Source of the DNA: Robiginitomaculum sp.
GTDB taxonomy: Bacteria > Pseudomonadota > Alphaproteobacteria > Caulobacterales > Maricaulaceae
Length of the DNA stretch: 64,000 bases
Assembly (NCBI GenBank): GCA_030949705.1
Contig: JAUZSF010000004.1
Span: 79,501 to 143,500 of the forward strand
Reading direction: 5' to 3'
In this document: piece after piece, positions 10,293 to 18,988 of the stretch
Position numbering within the stretch: the stretch's first letter is position 1
Layout: each line of letters begins with the position of its first letter
Translations under genes and position numbers: made by a program
Notes under the pieces: model-generated
Database searches by the model: none
What the model was told of the DNA's origin: nothing
The model's input: only the letters and a program-made list of their open reading frames with translations

Positions 10293-13200
10293 GACTCGCC
10301 CCCCTCATCTTCAAGGGTGGCGGCCCATTCGGGGCGACGCGCCAACAGGTCATACTGGCTGAAACTGTCCATATATTTGGCCCGGGGCTGGCACAAATAG
10401 GGGTGCGCCGGATCATCAAACCAGGTGATCAGGTCACGCAATTGATCCAGCGCCCTTTGCTGAAACTCTGCGGCGCTGACCGCTTTGCCGATCGAGCGCT
10501 TGCTGCCCTCTTCCAGCGACTTGAAGCTGCCCGGCTCCCGGCCGCCGGTAATTTTGATATAGCCCAGACTGCACGCCGTGCCGCGGACGGTTTGCCCGCC
10601 TTTGGTAAAGCCTTTTTTCTCTAAAATGGCGGCTTCCAGCGGCAATTGCGGATCAAAGCCCGCATAGACCTCGGCGGGGCTGGCAAAGCCGCCGGTTTTA
10701 TAATCCAGCACCGCATAGCCATCCACGCCCCGGTCAATCCGGTCGGCATAGGCCTTGATGGTGAAGTCATCGCCGGGCAATGTCAGGGTCATTTCGCCCT
10801 GCCCTTCCAGCATTTCGATACGCCAGCCTTGCGCGCGGCGCTCGGCCTCCCAGGTCATCACCCATTGCCCGACCCGTTTGAAGCGCGCCAGCTCGGCGGG
10901 AATCTGGTGTTCGGCAAAGCCCTGATCGTGCAAAGCGCGCCTCATATAATCGCTAAACTTTGACAGGGCCGCCGGATCATTCGGGGCCATATCCTCGCCC
11001 ATGATACGTTCCAGTGCATCATGCACCGCGGTGCCGCGCTCGGCCGGGCCGGGCACTGCCCCCAGCGGGTCCACTGGCTCCAGGTTCAGGATAAAGCGCG
11101 CATAAATCGCATAAGGGTTGCGGATCAGGGTTTTCAGCCGCGTTACATAAAAACTGCGCGGGCGTTTATCCACTGGCGGCGTCGGGGCCGGAGCCGGGGC
11201 CGGGTGCACCGCGTGTGGTGGCACCTGATCCAGCAGGCGGGCCAGCGCCAGATAGTCCACATCCGGGGCCAGAATGGCGGCGGCCTCTTCGTCCGTATCC
11301 ACCCCGCAGCGGATCAGGGTTTTCAGCCGCCATAACCAGCGCGAGGCAATGGCCGGTTCAGAACCGGTGCGCTTGGCCCGGCTCAGCAATACGGCGGGCT
11401 TGCTGGAATGTTCGGCAAAGTCATGGGCGGCCAGGCCCAGACGACGTTCCGGGTCCGGCAGGCCCAAGGCCAGCCGCAAAGAACGCGGCAAAAACGGATC
11501 CTGCGCCCCATAGGCCGGCCAGCTGCCTTCGTTCAGACCACCCAACAGCACCAGATCGGCGCTGATCATACGGGCTTCCAATGGCCCCAGAATGCGTGCC
11601 CGCGCCTGTGCCGCGCCTTCGGGCCGGATCGGACGCTGGTGCGACAGGGTTTTGAAAATATGCGCATACTCTCGGGCATCCACATCGCCCAGCGACCCCG
11701 CATCGCTCATCAATGTGCGCAATAGGGACGCCGCCCCGGCCCCGGCGCGCCCCTGCCATAACCGCTCATCGCCGCTTTGCTGATCGCTTTGCGCCAAGGC
11801 CACGGCCGCCCGGGCATGGGCCACGGCCCAATCGGCCACCGGGGCGTTTTTCATGACGGCCAGTTCTGCCAAAGCCTGCGTCAACGTGGCGGCAAATCGG
11901 CTTAAGTCTTCATCATCCTGAACGCTCAGTTGCAAATCCATCAGAGTGTCAAAGCGTTTGACACCGCGAAGACAGCTTATCTCCAATCGCTGGGCACCCC
12001 TGCGCGCCGCCTCTGCCGACAGCCCCAGCGTGGCCAGAGGCGAGGCCAATAGCGAGGCCAGCACCATCGGGTCGGTCGGGGTGACCGCCGCTTCGCCAAT
12101 CAAATTCAGAAACACCCCGATGGGGGGTGATGTCCAAAGGCGCGCCGGCGCTGTCATCAATCCTGATATTCCAGCGCCAGAGCGCGGCGCTGACCCGCTC
12201 GGCCAGCGCCCGGTCCGGGGTGATCAGCACGGCGGTTTTTTGCGGGGTCTCCAGCGTACGCCGAATGGCCAGCGCCAGCACCAGGGCTTCTTCTTCCTCA
12301 TGCTGCGCTTCAACAAGAGACAGGCCATCCAGCCCGGTGCGCACCAGATCCAGCGGTGGTATTTGTTCGGCCTTGGCCAGCCGCTTGAGGGCGCTCACCC
12401 CAGCCCGCGGTGGCCTGGGCCGGTAACAGGGCTTCGTTGATCAAGCGGCGACGGGTACGGGCGATACGGCGTTCGATCGTGCCCGGCCATGGCCGGACCT
12501 GGTCCCGGGTGATGCCCATATGCTTGAGCAATCTGGACAGCCCATATTGCGGATGCGCCGGGCTTTGCTGCACGCTTTGCCAGTCTTCATCCGAGAGGCT
12601 CTCATCCAGCCCCGGCAGAACCACCGCACCCTGGGGTAGATGCGCCACCACCTTGAGCAGTTTTGCCGTGGCCGGGACCGAGCCGGTGGACCCCGCCGCC
12701 ACCACCATGTGATCCGGGGCCTTGTGCAACCAGTTATCGGCCAGTGCATTCAAAACCAGCGAGCGATAGGCCGCCGGGTCCGTCGCCCCCAGATCACGCA
12801 AATGCGCGGGCCAGTATTGCATTACAATATCCAGAAACTGGCTGGCCCTTTGAACGTGTTCGGGCTGTCCTTTCAGGCGTTCCAGAAACGCATCGCGGGC
12901 CAGATCAAAATTTTCCACCTCTTCGGTGTGGGCTTCGTCGATCAGTCTGGCCAGCGCCGCGGCCTCGGCCATGGCGGTGCTGAGCGCATCATTCTGTCCA
13001 CTGGCCCGCAACCGCGCGCGCACCAGGGCGCTAAGATCAAACAGGCGCTGTTCGGCCGACAAAGCGCGGGGGGGATTGCAGCGCAATGGCGCCCGGCTCG
13101 AACGGTGGCTCGTCCGCATCCACATCGCCAATGGCCCGTATGCGCGGCAATAACACCGCGCCGGTGCCGCCAACCACGTCGATAAACGCATCGCCAAGCC

Positions 13201-13375
13201 CCCGAACCGCCCGGCGGGTGGGGGTGAGGATCATTGCATCACTAAGCCCATAAGGCGAAGAAGTATCCACCGCGGCACAAACGCCACGGGCCAGTTGGTC
13301 GAGAAAATTTGCCCCGGACGGCATGGTAAACACCCGGGGGCCATCGCAATTCAGAAAATTGCCAGGCCCGCTCAT
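10289..13375 (-). pseudogene. addB: double-strand break repair protein AddB, interrupted by three frameshifts
   Basis: Partner of AddA; the four reading-frame pieces together give about 1028 residues, the usual AddB length. Piece one runs 13375 to about 13074 and starts M-S-G-P-G-N-F. The frame changes at a seven-G run (13068-13074; removing one restores the frame), at a four-C run (12398-12401; removing one restores it) and at a six-G run (12122-12127; adding one restores it, giving D-I-T-P-P-I-G-V-F). The last piece carries the nuclease motif V-L-D-Y-K-T-G. No stop interrupts the joined pieces and the sequence stays AddB-like throughout, so sequencing or assembly error at homopolymers is more likely than old decay. 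A recent pseudogene cannot be excluded. Start and stop overlap murU and addA by four bases. Confidence 0.9.
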
Positions 13376-14097
13376 CCGCTGCCCTGTGCCAGATAGGCAT
13401 TGGTCGCCTCCAGCGCCCCCGGATCGCCCACATGCAACCAGAAACCATCCATCACCACGCCATAAAGCGCGCCCTTGGCCAAGGCCTTGTCCCAGATCAG
13501 ATTGGCGGAAAAGGGCCGCTCGGCCTCGCCATCCAGCAGGGCCGGGTCCAGAATTTGCGTGCCGGCATAATAATAGGGCACCTCTTCATCACCGGCGCGG
13601 CGACGCAAGCGCCCCTCCGCATCCAGATCAAAATCGCCCTTGGTGTTCAGCCCCATGGCATGGGTTTTTCGCGCCAGTAACAATACCGCCGCCGGCCTTT
13701 CTATGGTTTCAAATTTTTGGCTGAGTGCCTGTAATGGATCAGCGGCCAATTGCGTCCACAAGACATCACTGTTCATTACAAAAAACGGGGCTTCGCCCAG
13801 CATGGGCCGCGCCCGCACCAGCGCCCCGCCGGTTTCCAGCAGGCAATCGCGCTCATCAGAGATTTTAATTTTTGGCGCACCCGCCCATTGACCAAGATGG
13901 GCCTGCACCTTGTCGGCAAAATGATGCACATTGACGATGACCTCGTTCACCCCGGCATCGCGCAAACGATCCAGCTGGTGAGATAACAGGGTCCGCCCGG
14001 CCACCTCCACCAAGGCCTTGGGGCAGGTTTGGGTCACCGGCATCAGGCGCGTGCCGCGCCCGGCGGCCAGTACCATGGCCCGTGTCGGCAGGCTCAT
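13372..14097 (-). CDS. murU: N-acetylmuramate-1-phosphate uridylyltransferase (nucleotidyltransferase)
   Basis: Sugar-phosphate nucleotidyltransferase of 241 residues. The nucleotide-binding signature A-G-R-G-T-R-L-x-P then C-P-K lies at residues 12-27, and the catalytic region M-N-S-D-V is in the middle. Paired with the upstream kinase gene it matches the AmgK-MurU route that recycles N-acetylmuramic acid to UDP-MurNAc. The ATG at 14097 overlaps the kinase stop (ATGA); longer starts inside the kinase gene are not needed. Its stop overlaps the addB start. Without the neighbour the enzyme could be any NTP-transferase of the RmlA type, so the MurU call rests partly on context. Confidence 0.88.
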   Translation of the reverse strand: MSLPTRAMVLAAGRGTRLMPVTQTCPKALVEVAGRTLLSHQLDRLRDAGVNEVIVNVHHFADKVQAHLGQWAGAPKIKISDERDCLLETGGALVRARPMLGEAPFFVMNSDVLWTQLAADPLQALSQKFETIERPAAVLLLARKTHAMGLNTKGDFDLDAEGRLRRRAGDEEVPYYYAGTQILDPALLDGEAERPFSANLIWDKALAKGALYGVVMDGFWLHVGDPGALEATNAYLAQGSG

Positions 14098-15236
14098 TCC
14101 TGCCCCTCCGTAAAGATGGCTGGCACATGATCCTGCATCCATGTTTGCAATTCACCCAATACCGGATGCGCAAGCGAGCGCGCCATTTTGCGCGCGGCGA
14201 TGGGCAGATATTGCAAATACCGCTCTTTGCCATCGCGTTTGGCCAGACGCACAAAAATGCCCAGCACCTTGGCCGAACGTTGTGCCCCCAAAATGGCATA
14301 GCTGGCCAAAAAGGCTTCGGGGTCAGTAATTTTGGCCTGCTCGATAAACCGTGCGATCATGTTTTCTTCCAGCCCTTCGGGAAGATCACGCCGAGAATCC
14401 TGCAACAGGGACACCAGATCATAGGCCGGCGAGCCAAACAGCGCGTCCTGAAAATCAATCAGCCCCACCCGGGCCACGCCTTCGCGATCGGGCAGCCACA
14501 ACAGGTTTTCTGCATGCACATCACGCAGACTGAGCACTCTTGGCAAGGCATCCAAATGGGTAAAGGCCGCCTGCCACAGGGCCTCGACCTCTTCATGGGC
14601 GGCCACGTCCTGTGCCGCCCCCCGATACGGTGCATACCAGTCGATCAGCAGATTGGCTTCGGTCATCAGCGCGCAGGTGTCATAATCCAGCACCGTCCAG
14701 TCATCCCCGCCAAAGGGCATTTTGGCCCCAAAGCTGGACCGGCTGAGCGCCGCCAGTGCATCCACCGCCGCGCCATACAGCTCGGCCGGATCCACCGCAA
14801 TGCGGGCAAAAAGATCATCGCCAAGATCTTCCAGCAGCAATAAATTATGTTCGTGGTCGGCGGCCATGATTTTGGGGGCGGAAAATCCCCGCGCCACCAA
14901 TTCTTCAGCCAGAGCAGCATAGGCGCGCGTATCGGACCCCGACAGACGGGCCAGAGCATTATAACCAAGAGCGGCGCGCTCTTCCTCATTTGCACCCGGC
15001 GGGCAGGAACTGGTTTCATTCCCCGGCGGGGCATCCATCAAAATGGCCGGGCCATCCTCACCATAAAGGCGCTCGTAACGCCGCGACGAGGCATCGGCCA
15101 CCAGGGCATGACGCCGCGCCGTACCCCAGCCGGTACGTTTGAGAAAACTTTCGATATCGCAGGCACGATCAGACGGACTCAAAGCGGCTCTCCCAAACTT
15201 TCCCGTGCGGAACGAGCTCTGCCAGACGACGGCCAT
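14094..15236 (-). CDS. amgK: N-acetylmuramate/N-acetylglucosamine kinase (APH-fold)
   Basis: Anomeric sugar kinase of the aminoglycoside-phosphotransferase fold; AmgK phosphorylates MurNAc at C1 for MurU. In the longest form (380 residues) the catalytic loop R-D-V-H-A-E-N is at 238-244 with Asp239, and the metal-binding D-F-Q-D is at 261-264. The N-terminal A-D-A-S-S-R-R-Y-E-R-L strand is typical of the family. The ATG at 15236 overlaps tsaE by 68 bases; a TTG at 15179 that overlaps by 11 bases gives about 361 residues and fits the family start better. Lies between tsaE and murU, a common alphaproteobacterial order. Confidence 0.88.
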   Translation of the reverse strand: MAVVWQSSFRTGKFGRAALSPSDRACDIESFLKRTGWGTARRHALVADASSRRYERLYGEDGPAILMDAPPGNETSSCPPGANEEERAALGYNALARLSGSDTRAYAALAEELVARGFSAPKIMAADHEHNLLLLEDLGDDLFARIAVDPAELYGAAVDALAALSRSSFGAKMPFGGDDWTVLDYDTCALMTEANLLIDWYAPYRGAAQDVAAHEEVEALWQAAFTHLDALPRVLSLRDVHAENLLWLPDREGVARVGLIDFQDALFGSPAYDLVSLLQDSRRDLPEGLEENMIARFIEQAKITDPEAFLASYAILGAQRSAKVLGIFVRLAKRDGKERYLQYLPIAARKMARSLAHPVLGELQTWMQDHVPAIFTEGQE

Positions 15237-15633
15237 TCTTGTGTATATTCAGGGTAATATCCAATCGTATTGCGGGCCGTAAGGCGCCCAGTCTTTGCGG
15301 CCATTCTATCAGCGTTACCGCATCGCCAAAGCGTTCTTCCAAACCAATTTCAATGATGTCCTCAGCCTGCTCCAGCCGATAAAGATCGGCGTGGATAATG
15401 TCAAACTCCCTAGCCTCATAATATTGCAGCAAGGTAAAGGTCGGGCTGGGCACTTCGGTATCCTTACCACATAAAGCGCGTATATACCCCCGCGCCAGCA
15501 CGCTTTTACCCGCACCCAGATCCCCATGAAGACACACCACATCCCCTGGGCGCCCCCGGGCGGCCAGGGCCGCGCCCAGGGCCGTGGTATCGGCCTCGGT
15601 GATCAGATTATATTGACGGGAAAGCAGCTCCAT
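15169..15633 (-). CDS. tsaE: tRNA threonylcarbamoyladenosine biosynthesis ATPase TsaE
   Basis: ATPase that works with TsaB and TsaD to make t6A37 in tRNAs. The 154 residues contain the P-loop G-D-L-G-A-G-K-S at 37-44 and the conserved S-P-T-F-T-L and H-A-D-L-Y-R-L motifs. It is the first gene of the minus-strand operon tsaE-amgK-murU-addB-addA; the divergent ferredoxin gene starts about 110 bases away. Confidence 0.95.
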   Translation of the reverse strand: MELLSRQYNLITEADTTALGAALAARGRPGDVVCLHGDLGAGKSVLARGYIRALCGKDTEVPSPTFTLLQYYEAREFDIIHADLYRLEQAEDIIEIGLEERFGDAVTLIEWPQRLGALRPAIRLDITLNIHKNGRRLAELVPHGKVWESRFESV

Positions 15634-15665
15634 AAAGGGTTCTTAAAGCCTCGGTCAAAGCCTGA

Positions 15666-15679
15666 CAATGTACACATTG
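15666..15679. promoter_or_regulatory. palindrome in the tsaE/ferredoxin divergent gap
   Basis: Six-base inverted arms CAATGT and ACATTG separated by two bases, lying between the divergent starts of tsaE (15633) and the ferredoxin (15746). It could be an operator for either gene; no known regulator is recognised. Confidence 0.25.
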
Positions 15680-15745
15680 CGGCCAGGGGACTTGATCTTG
15701 CCTGTCAGCCCTTTAAATGACCTTTGTACAGTGAGATGGAAAACC

Positions 15746-16066
15746 ATGGTCAAGATTACCTATATCGAAAACGACGGCACCGAACATACCGTTGATGTCA
15801 AACCCGGCATCACCCTGATGGAGGCCGCGGTCAACAATATGGTGCCCGGCATTGATGCCGATTGCGGTGGCGCCTGTGCTTGTGCAACCTGTCATGTCTA
15901 TATTGACCCGGCATTTGCAGAAAAAACCGGCAGCGCCGAAAGCATGGAAGAAAGCATGCTGGACTTTGCCTCGGACCCCAAACCGGAATCACGCCTGTCG
16001 TGCCAGATCACGGTGACCGAAGACATGGATGGCCTTATCCTGCGCCTGCCCCGCAGCCAAGGGTGA
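15746..16066 (+). CDS. 2Fe-2S ferredoxin, adrenodoxin type
   Basis: Soluble electron carrier of 106 residues. The cluster ligands are Cys40, Cys46, Cys49 and Cys86, the C-x5-C-x2-C-x36-C spacing of adrenodoxin/FdxB-type ferredoxins that serve Fe-S assembly and P450-like systems; an extra Cys44 lies between the first two. I chose the ATG at 15746, where homology begins; an upstream ATG at 15668 would add 26 unrelated residues. The stop overlaps the GTG start of the next gene. No isc genes are nearby, so the partner is not shown by context. Confidence 0.93.
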   Translation: MVKITYIENDGTEHTVDVKPGITLMEAAVNNMVPGIDADCGGACACATCHVYIDPAFAEKTGSAESMEESMLDFASDPKPESRLSCQITVTEDMDGLILRLPRSQG

Positions 16067-16488
16067 GCGCGGGTCGTTCATGGGGCATCTTGCTCATTGG
16101 ATTGCTGGTCCTTGGCGGCTGTGCCTCCAACAAACCCTTTCGCCTCAACCATGATTATCCGGCCCCGCCCAGCATTAAACGCCTGACCGAAGCCGGGGCC
16201 TGTCAGGGCGGCGAAGCGCTGGCCGCGCGCGCATTGCCCTTGCCCAAATATCCCCTGTTCGCCAAACGACAGGGCCGACAGGGATGGGTGGTCATTAAAC
16301 TGGATGTCCTTCCCAATGGCCAAACCAGCAATGTGATGGTCAAGCAATCCGCCCCGGGCAGCATTTTTGATCGCTCCGCCATCAAGGCGGTACGCCGTTG
16401 GCAGTTTGCCCCGGTTGGCGGCACGGGCCTTAGCAATTGTCTGGTCTTTATCGACTACCGTCTGGGCCAGGTACGGATCGGCCGTTAG
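16063..16488 (+). CDS. putative lipoprotein with TonB C-terminal-like domain
   Basis: A 141-residue protein that starts with GTG overlapping the ferredoxin stop (GTGA). It opens with a short hydrophobic segment ending in the lipobox L-G-G-C-A-S (cysteine near residue 20), so it should be a lipid-anchored envelope protein. The second half ([16 protein letters not shown]... to [13 protein letters not shown]) matches the TonB-C fold that contacts outer-membrane receptors. It lacks the long proline-rich span and the TonB N-terminal anchor, so it is not an ordinary TonB. Family assignment is good, function unknown. Confidence 0.8.
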   Translation: MSAGRSWGILLIGLLVLGGCASNKPFRLNHDYPAPPSIKRLTEAGACQGGEALAARALPLPKYPLFAKRQGRQGWVVIKLDVLPNGQTSNVMVKQSAPGSIFDRSAIKAVRRWQFAPVGGTGLSNCLVFIDYRLGQVRIGR

Positions 16489-16538
16489 CGTTTCCTTTTT
16501 GGGTTTCTCCTTGGAATTGCCAAGTCCTGGGTGTGTCT

Positions 16539-16653
16539 CCATCCTTCGAGGCTCCCCCGGATCAAGTCCGGGGTTCGCACCTCAGGATGAGGTCGTTGTT
16601 AAGTCAATAATGCCTCATCCTGAGGTGCGAACGAAGAGAGCCTCGAAGGATGG
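16539..16653. repeat. large palindromic intergenic element
   Basis: Two nested inverted repeats: outer arms 16539-16554 and 16638-16653 (about 16 bp, beginning CCATCCTTCGAGGCTC) and inner arms 16573-16592 and 16613-16632 (20 bp, centred on CCTCAGGATGAGG). A further small hairpin (CCCCGGATCAAGTCCGGGG type) lies only in the left half. Palindromes built on CATCCTTCGAG...CCTCAGGATGAGG are widespread between genes of alphaproteobacteria. It carries no protein-coding sequence. Confidence 0.88.
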
Positions 16654-16740
16654 ATAGAAGTATACCCCACCCACGCCGGTGTGGGACAAGGTTTTGCTAT
16701 CCCCATTCCCAAAGCATCGCACCGGCATGGAGACAAGCTC

Positions 16741-16855
16741 TTTCCTCTCCCGGGTGGGAGAGGAATAAGGTGAGGGGTCATCGGCTTAAAGACAGAACCC
16801 TGACCCTGATTCACCACCCCCTCACCCCGGCCCTCTCCCCAGGGAGAGGGAGAAA
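16741..16855. repeat. palindromic element of the CCTCACCC/CCCTCTCCC type
   Basis: The left part (CCTCTCCCGGGTGGGAGAGG then AAGGTGAGGGG) is mirrored by the right part (CCCCCTCACCCC then GGCCCTCTCCCC AGGGAGAGGG), so the whole can fold into a long imperfect hairpin with smaller hairpins at each end. This composition is a common interspersed repeat of proteobacterial chromosomes. Confidence 0.75.
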
Positions 16856-16876
16856 TCCCCCGCATAGCGCACATGA

Positions 16877-17003
16877 GGGTCAATGAGGGGCAAGCCTTAC
16901 CCCTTGGCATGCCCGTCTTTACCCCTTAAATGCCCCTAAAGTTTACATAACAGCCCCTGAAACGACCCTCATTTACCCCTGATTATCCCTCATATTAGCG
17001 GGG
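16877..17003. repeat. helically phased C/G-tract array, upstream of pepP
   Basis: Runs of three or four Gs or Cs start at 16877, 16887, 16900, 16912, 16922, 16933, 16954, 16966, 16976, 16987 and 17000. Steps are 10-13 bp except for one of 21, which is a single missing slot, so the mean is about 11 bp, close to one DNA turn. Most copies read A/G-CCCCT on the strand of pepP and are set in AT-rich spacers such as TTTA and TAAA. The array ends about 74 bases before the pepP start. A second array of the same kind is at 30929-31030. Confidence 0.6.
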
Positions 17004-17076
17004 ATAATTTTAACCTGTTCTCACTGATTCTGCTTGTGCTAAAATGGTTTCAAGAGCCTCAAAAATGCACTAGCGT

Positions 17077-18903
17077 ATGGCCATGATTCAGGATTTTAGC
17101 GTTAAGGGCGGGCCACAGGCGGGCCGCGCTCATTTGCCTCTATTGCGCCGTGAGCTGTCACAGCGCGATCTGGATGGCTTCATTGTCCCCCATGAGGACG
17201 AATATCAAAACGAATACCTGCCGGCGGCAACCGACCGTCTGGCCTGGCTGACTGGCTTTACCGGCTCGGCGGGAGCGGCGATCATCATGGCAGAACGCGC
17301 CGTGATACTGGTTGATGGGCGTTATACCTTGCAGGTGCGCGATCAGGTAGATGGCCAGCTGTTTGCCTATGACGATCTGGTGGAAACCGGCATTGCCGGG
17401 TGGATTCGTGCCCACACCAAAACCGGCGACAAGCTGGGCTATGACCCCCGCCTGCACAGCCCCGACGCCCTGGCGGGCATTGAAGCTGCGGCCAAAGCCA
17501 GTGGTGCGGTTTTGCTGGCACAGGACAGCAACCCCATTGATACGGTATGGGCGAATCGCCCGCCAATGCCCGAAGCCCCTTTAAGCGTTCAGGCGCTGGA
17601 ATATGCCGGCCAGCCCCATGGGGACAAGATTGCGCAAACCGCCAAAGCCCTGAAGGATAACGGTGCCGATGCCGCGGTGATTACCGCGCCGGCCTCGATC
17701 GCCTGGCTGTTTAACATTCGCGGCGGCGATGTGGCCTGTTCGCCCTTGCCGCTGAGCACCGCCTTGGTGCGCGAAGACGGCACCGCTGCATTGTTTGTGA
17801 ATCCCAACAAGGTCACCGACGAGGTGCGCGCCCATTTGGGAAACAGCGTGACAATTTGCAAAGAAGAGGATTTATCCGAAGCCTTGCAGGGACTAAGCGG
17901 CACCACCATCAGTCTGGACCCCGGCACCGCCTCGGCCTGGTTGTTTGCAGAGGTTGAAAAAGCTGGCGCTCAGGTACGCCGCGCGCCGGACCCGTGTGCC
18001 TTGCCCCGGGCCTGTAAAAACGAAGTGGAAATCGAAGGCGCGCGGCGGGCGCATATTCGTGATGGCGCGGCGCTGACCCGGTTTTTGTGTTTTATGGCCG
18101 GCGAAGAAGGCCAGTCCGGCGAAATGAGTGAGATCAGCGCCGCGCAAAAGCTGGAAAGCTATCGCCATGACACCGGGGCGTTAAAAGATTTGTCGTTTGA
18201 ATCCATTTCTGGCGCTGGGGCGGATGGGGCCATTGTGCACTATCGTGTCACCACCGCCAGCAATGCCATGCTGTCTCGCGGATCGCTGTACCTTATTGAT
18301 TCTGGTGGACAATATCTGGATGGCACCACCGACGTCACCCGTACCATTGCCATTGGCGAACCATCCGCGGAAATGAAAAACCGTTTCACCCGGGTGCTGA
18401 AGGGCCATATTGCGCTTAGCCGTGTGCGTTTTCCCGAAGGTACCACCGGCACCCATCTGGACATTCTGGCCCGCGCAGCTCTCTGGGAGGTTGGACTGGA
18501 TTACGCTCATGGCACCGGCCATGGAGTGGGCTCGTATCTGGGGGTACATGAAGGACCGCAACGCATTGCCCGGACCTGGAACGATACGCCGCTTATGGCG
18601 GGCATGATCGTCTCGAACGAGCCGGGATATTACAAAACCGGGGCCTGGGGCATCCGCATTGAAAATCTGCAAGTGGTTAGCCCGGCAGAAAGGATTGAGG
18701 GCGGGGAGATCCCCATGCTGGGCTTTGAAACCCTGACGCTGGCCCCTATTGATCGCCGTCTGATAGACCCGTCCATGCTGGACAAGGCCGAGACCCAATG
18801 GTTGAACGATTATCATGCCCGGGTGTTGGCCATTCACGAACAATGCCTGCATGAAGAGGAGGCCAACTGGCTGCGCAAGGCCTGCGCGCCGATAGGTGAT
18901 TAA
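17077..18903 (+). CDS. pepP: Xaa-Pro aminopeptidase (M24B)
   Basis: Cytosolic dinuclear-metal peptidase that removes an N-terminal residue before proline. The 608 residues match the long three-domain aminopeptidase P: two creatinase-like N-terminal domains (about 1-150 and 160-310) and a catalytic pita-bread domain (about 320-540) followed by a C-terminal extension ending in a W-L-...-A-C-A-P-I tail. Metal and catalytic motifs are visible: D-S-G-G-Q-Y and D-G-T-T-D-V-T-R near 407-424, H-G-T-G-H-G-V-G near 477, E-P-G-Y-Y near 514 and I-E-N-L near 527. A second ATG lies two codons downstream. No clear ribosome site is seen. It stands alone and converges on the glycine-zipper gene. Confidence 0.94.
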   Translation: MAMIQDFSVKGGPQAGRAHLPLLRRELSQRDLDGFIVPHEDEYQNEYLPAATDRLAWLTGFTGSAGAAIIMAERAVILVDGRYTLQVRDQVDGQLFAYDDLVETGIAGWIRAHTKTGDKLGYDPRLHSPDALAGIEAAAKASGAVLLAQDSNPIDTVWANRPPMPEAPLSVQALEYAGQPHGDKIAQTAKALKDNGADAAVITAPASIAWLFNIRGGDVACSPLPLSTALVREDGTAALFVNPNKVTDEVRAHLGNSVTICKEEDLSEALQGLSGTTISLDPGTASAWLFAEVEKAGAQVRRAPDPCALPRACKNEVEIEGARRAHIRDGAALTRFLCFMAGEEGQSGEMSEISAAQKLESYRHDTGALKDLSFESISGAGADGAIVHYRVTTASNAMLSRGSLYLIDSGGQYLDGTTDVTRTIAIGEPSAEMKNRFTRVLKGHIALSRVRFPEGTTGTHLDILARAALWEVGLDYAHGTGHGVGSYLGVHEGPQRIARTWNDTPLMAGMIVSNEPGYYKTGAWGIRIENLQVVSPAERIEGGEIPMLGFETLTLAPIDRRLIDPSMLDKAETQWLNDYHARVLAIHEQCLHEEEANWLRKACAPIGD

Positions 18904-18904
18904 A

Positions 18905-18936
18905 CAAGAAAAGGCGGCCAGCTTTCGCTGACCGCC
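18905..18936 (-). terminator. terminator between convergent pepP and glycine-zipper gene
   Basis: Arms 18913-18922 and 18927-18936 form a ten-base stem (one wobble) with a TTTC loop. On the minus strand the stem is followed by TTTTCTTGTTT, so it best serves the minus-strand gene; on the plus strand it lacks a T-run. Confidence 0.7.
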
Positions 18937-18988
18937 CCCTTGCTGCGTGCGTCCCCCCAAAGGGCTGCAAAGCGCAGCAAATTCTTGC

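Larger units (their letters stand above)
16489..17076. other. 588-base intergenic region with three repeat types
   Basis: No credible gene is seen between the lipoprotein stop and aminopeptidase P. The stretch holds a large palindromic element (16539-16653), a second CCCTCTCC-type palindrome (about 16741-16855) and a helically phased C/G-tract array (16877-17003); each is listed separately. The last 70 bases must contain the pepP promoter but I see no convincing -35/-10 pair. Confidence 0.7.

Noticed and set aside
12310-13197. A separate 295-codon gene between addB and murU
   Set aside because: Its middle is AddB-like while both ends are out-of-frame noise; it is one of the pieces of the frameshifted addB.
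14094-15236. Aminoglycoside resistance phosphotransferase
   Set aside because: The fold is shared, but the tsaE-amgK-murU context and the anomeric-kinase type motifs point to cell-wall sugar recycling.
16489-16660. Possible insertion sequence between the lipoprotein gene and pepP
   Set aside because: There is no transposase frame and no target duplication; the inverted repeats are short palindromic elements.
16877-17003. CRISPR array
   Set aside because: There are no identical repeats of 25-40 bases and no unique spacers; the period is 11 bp.
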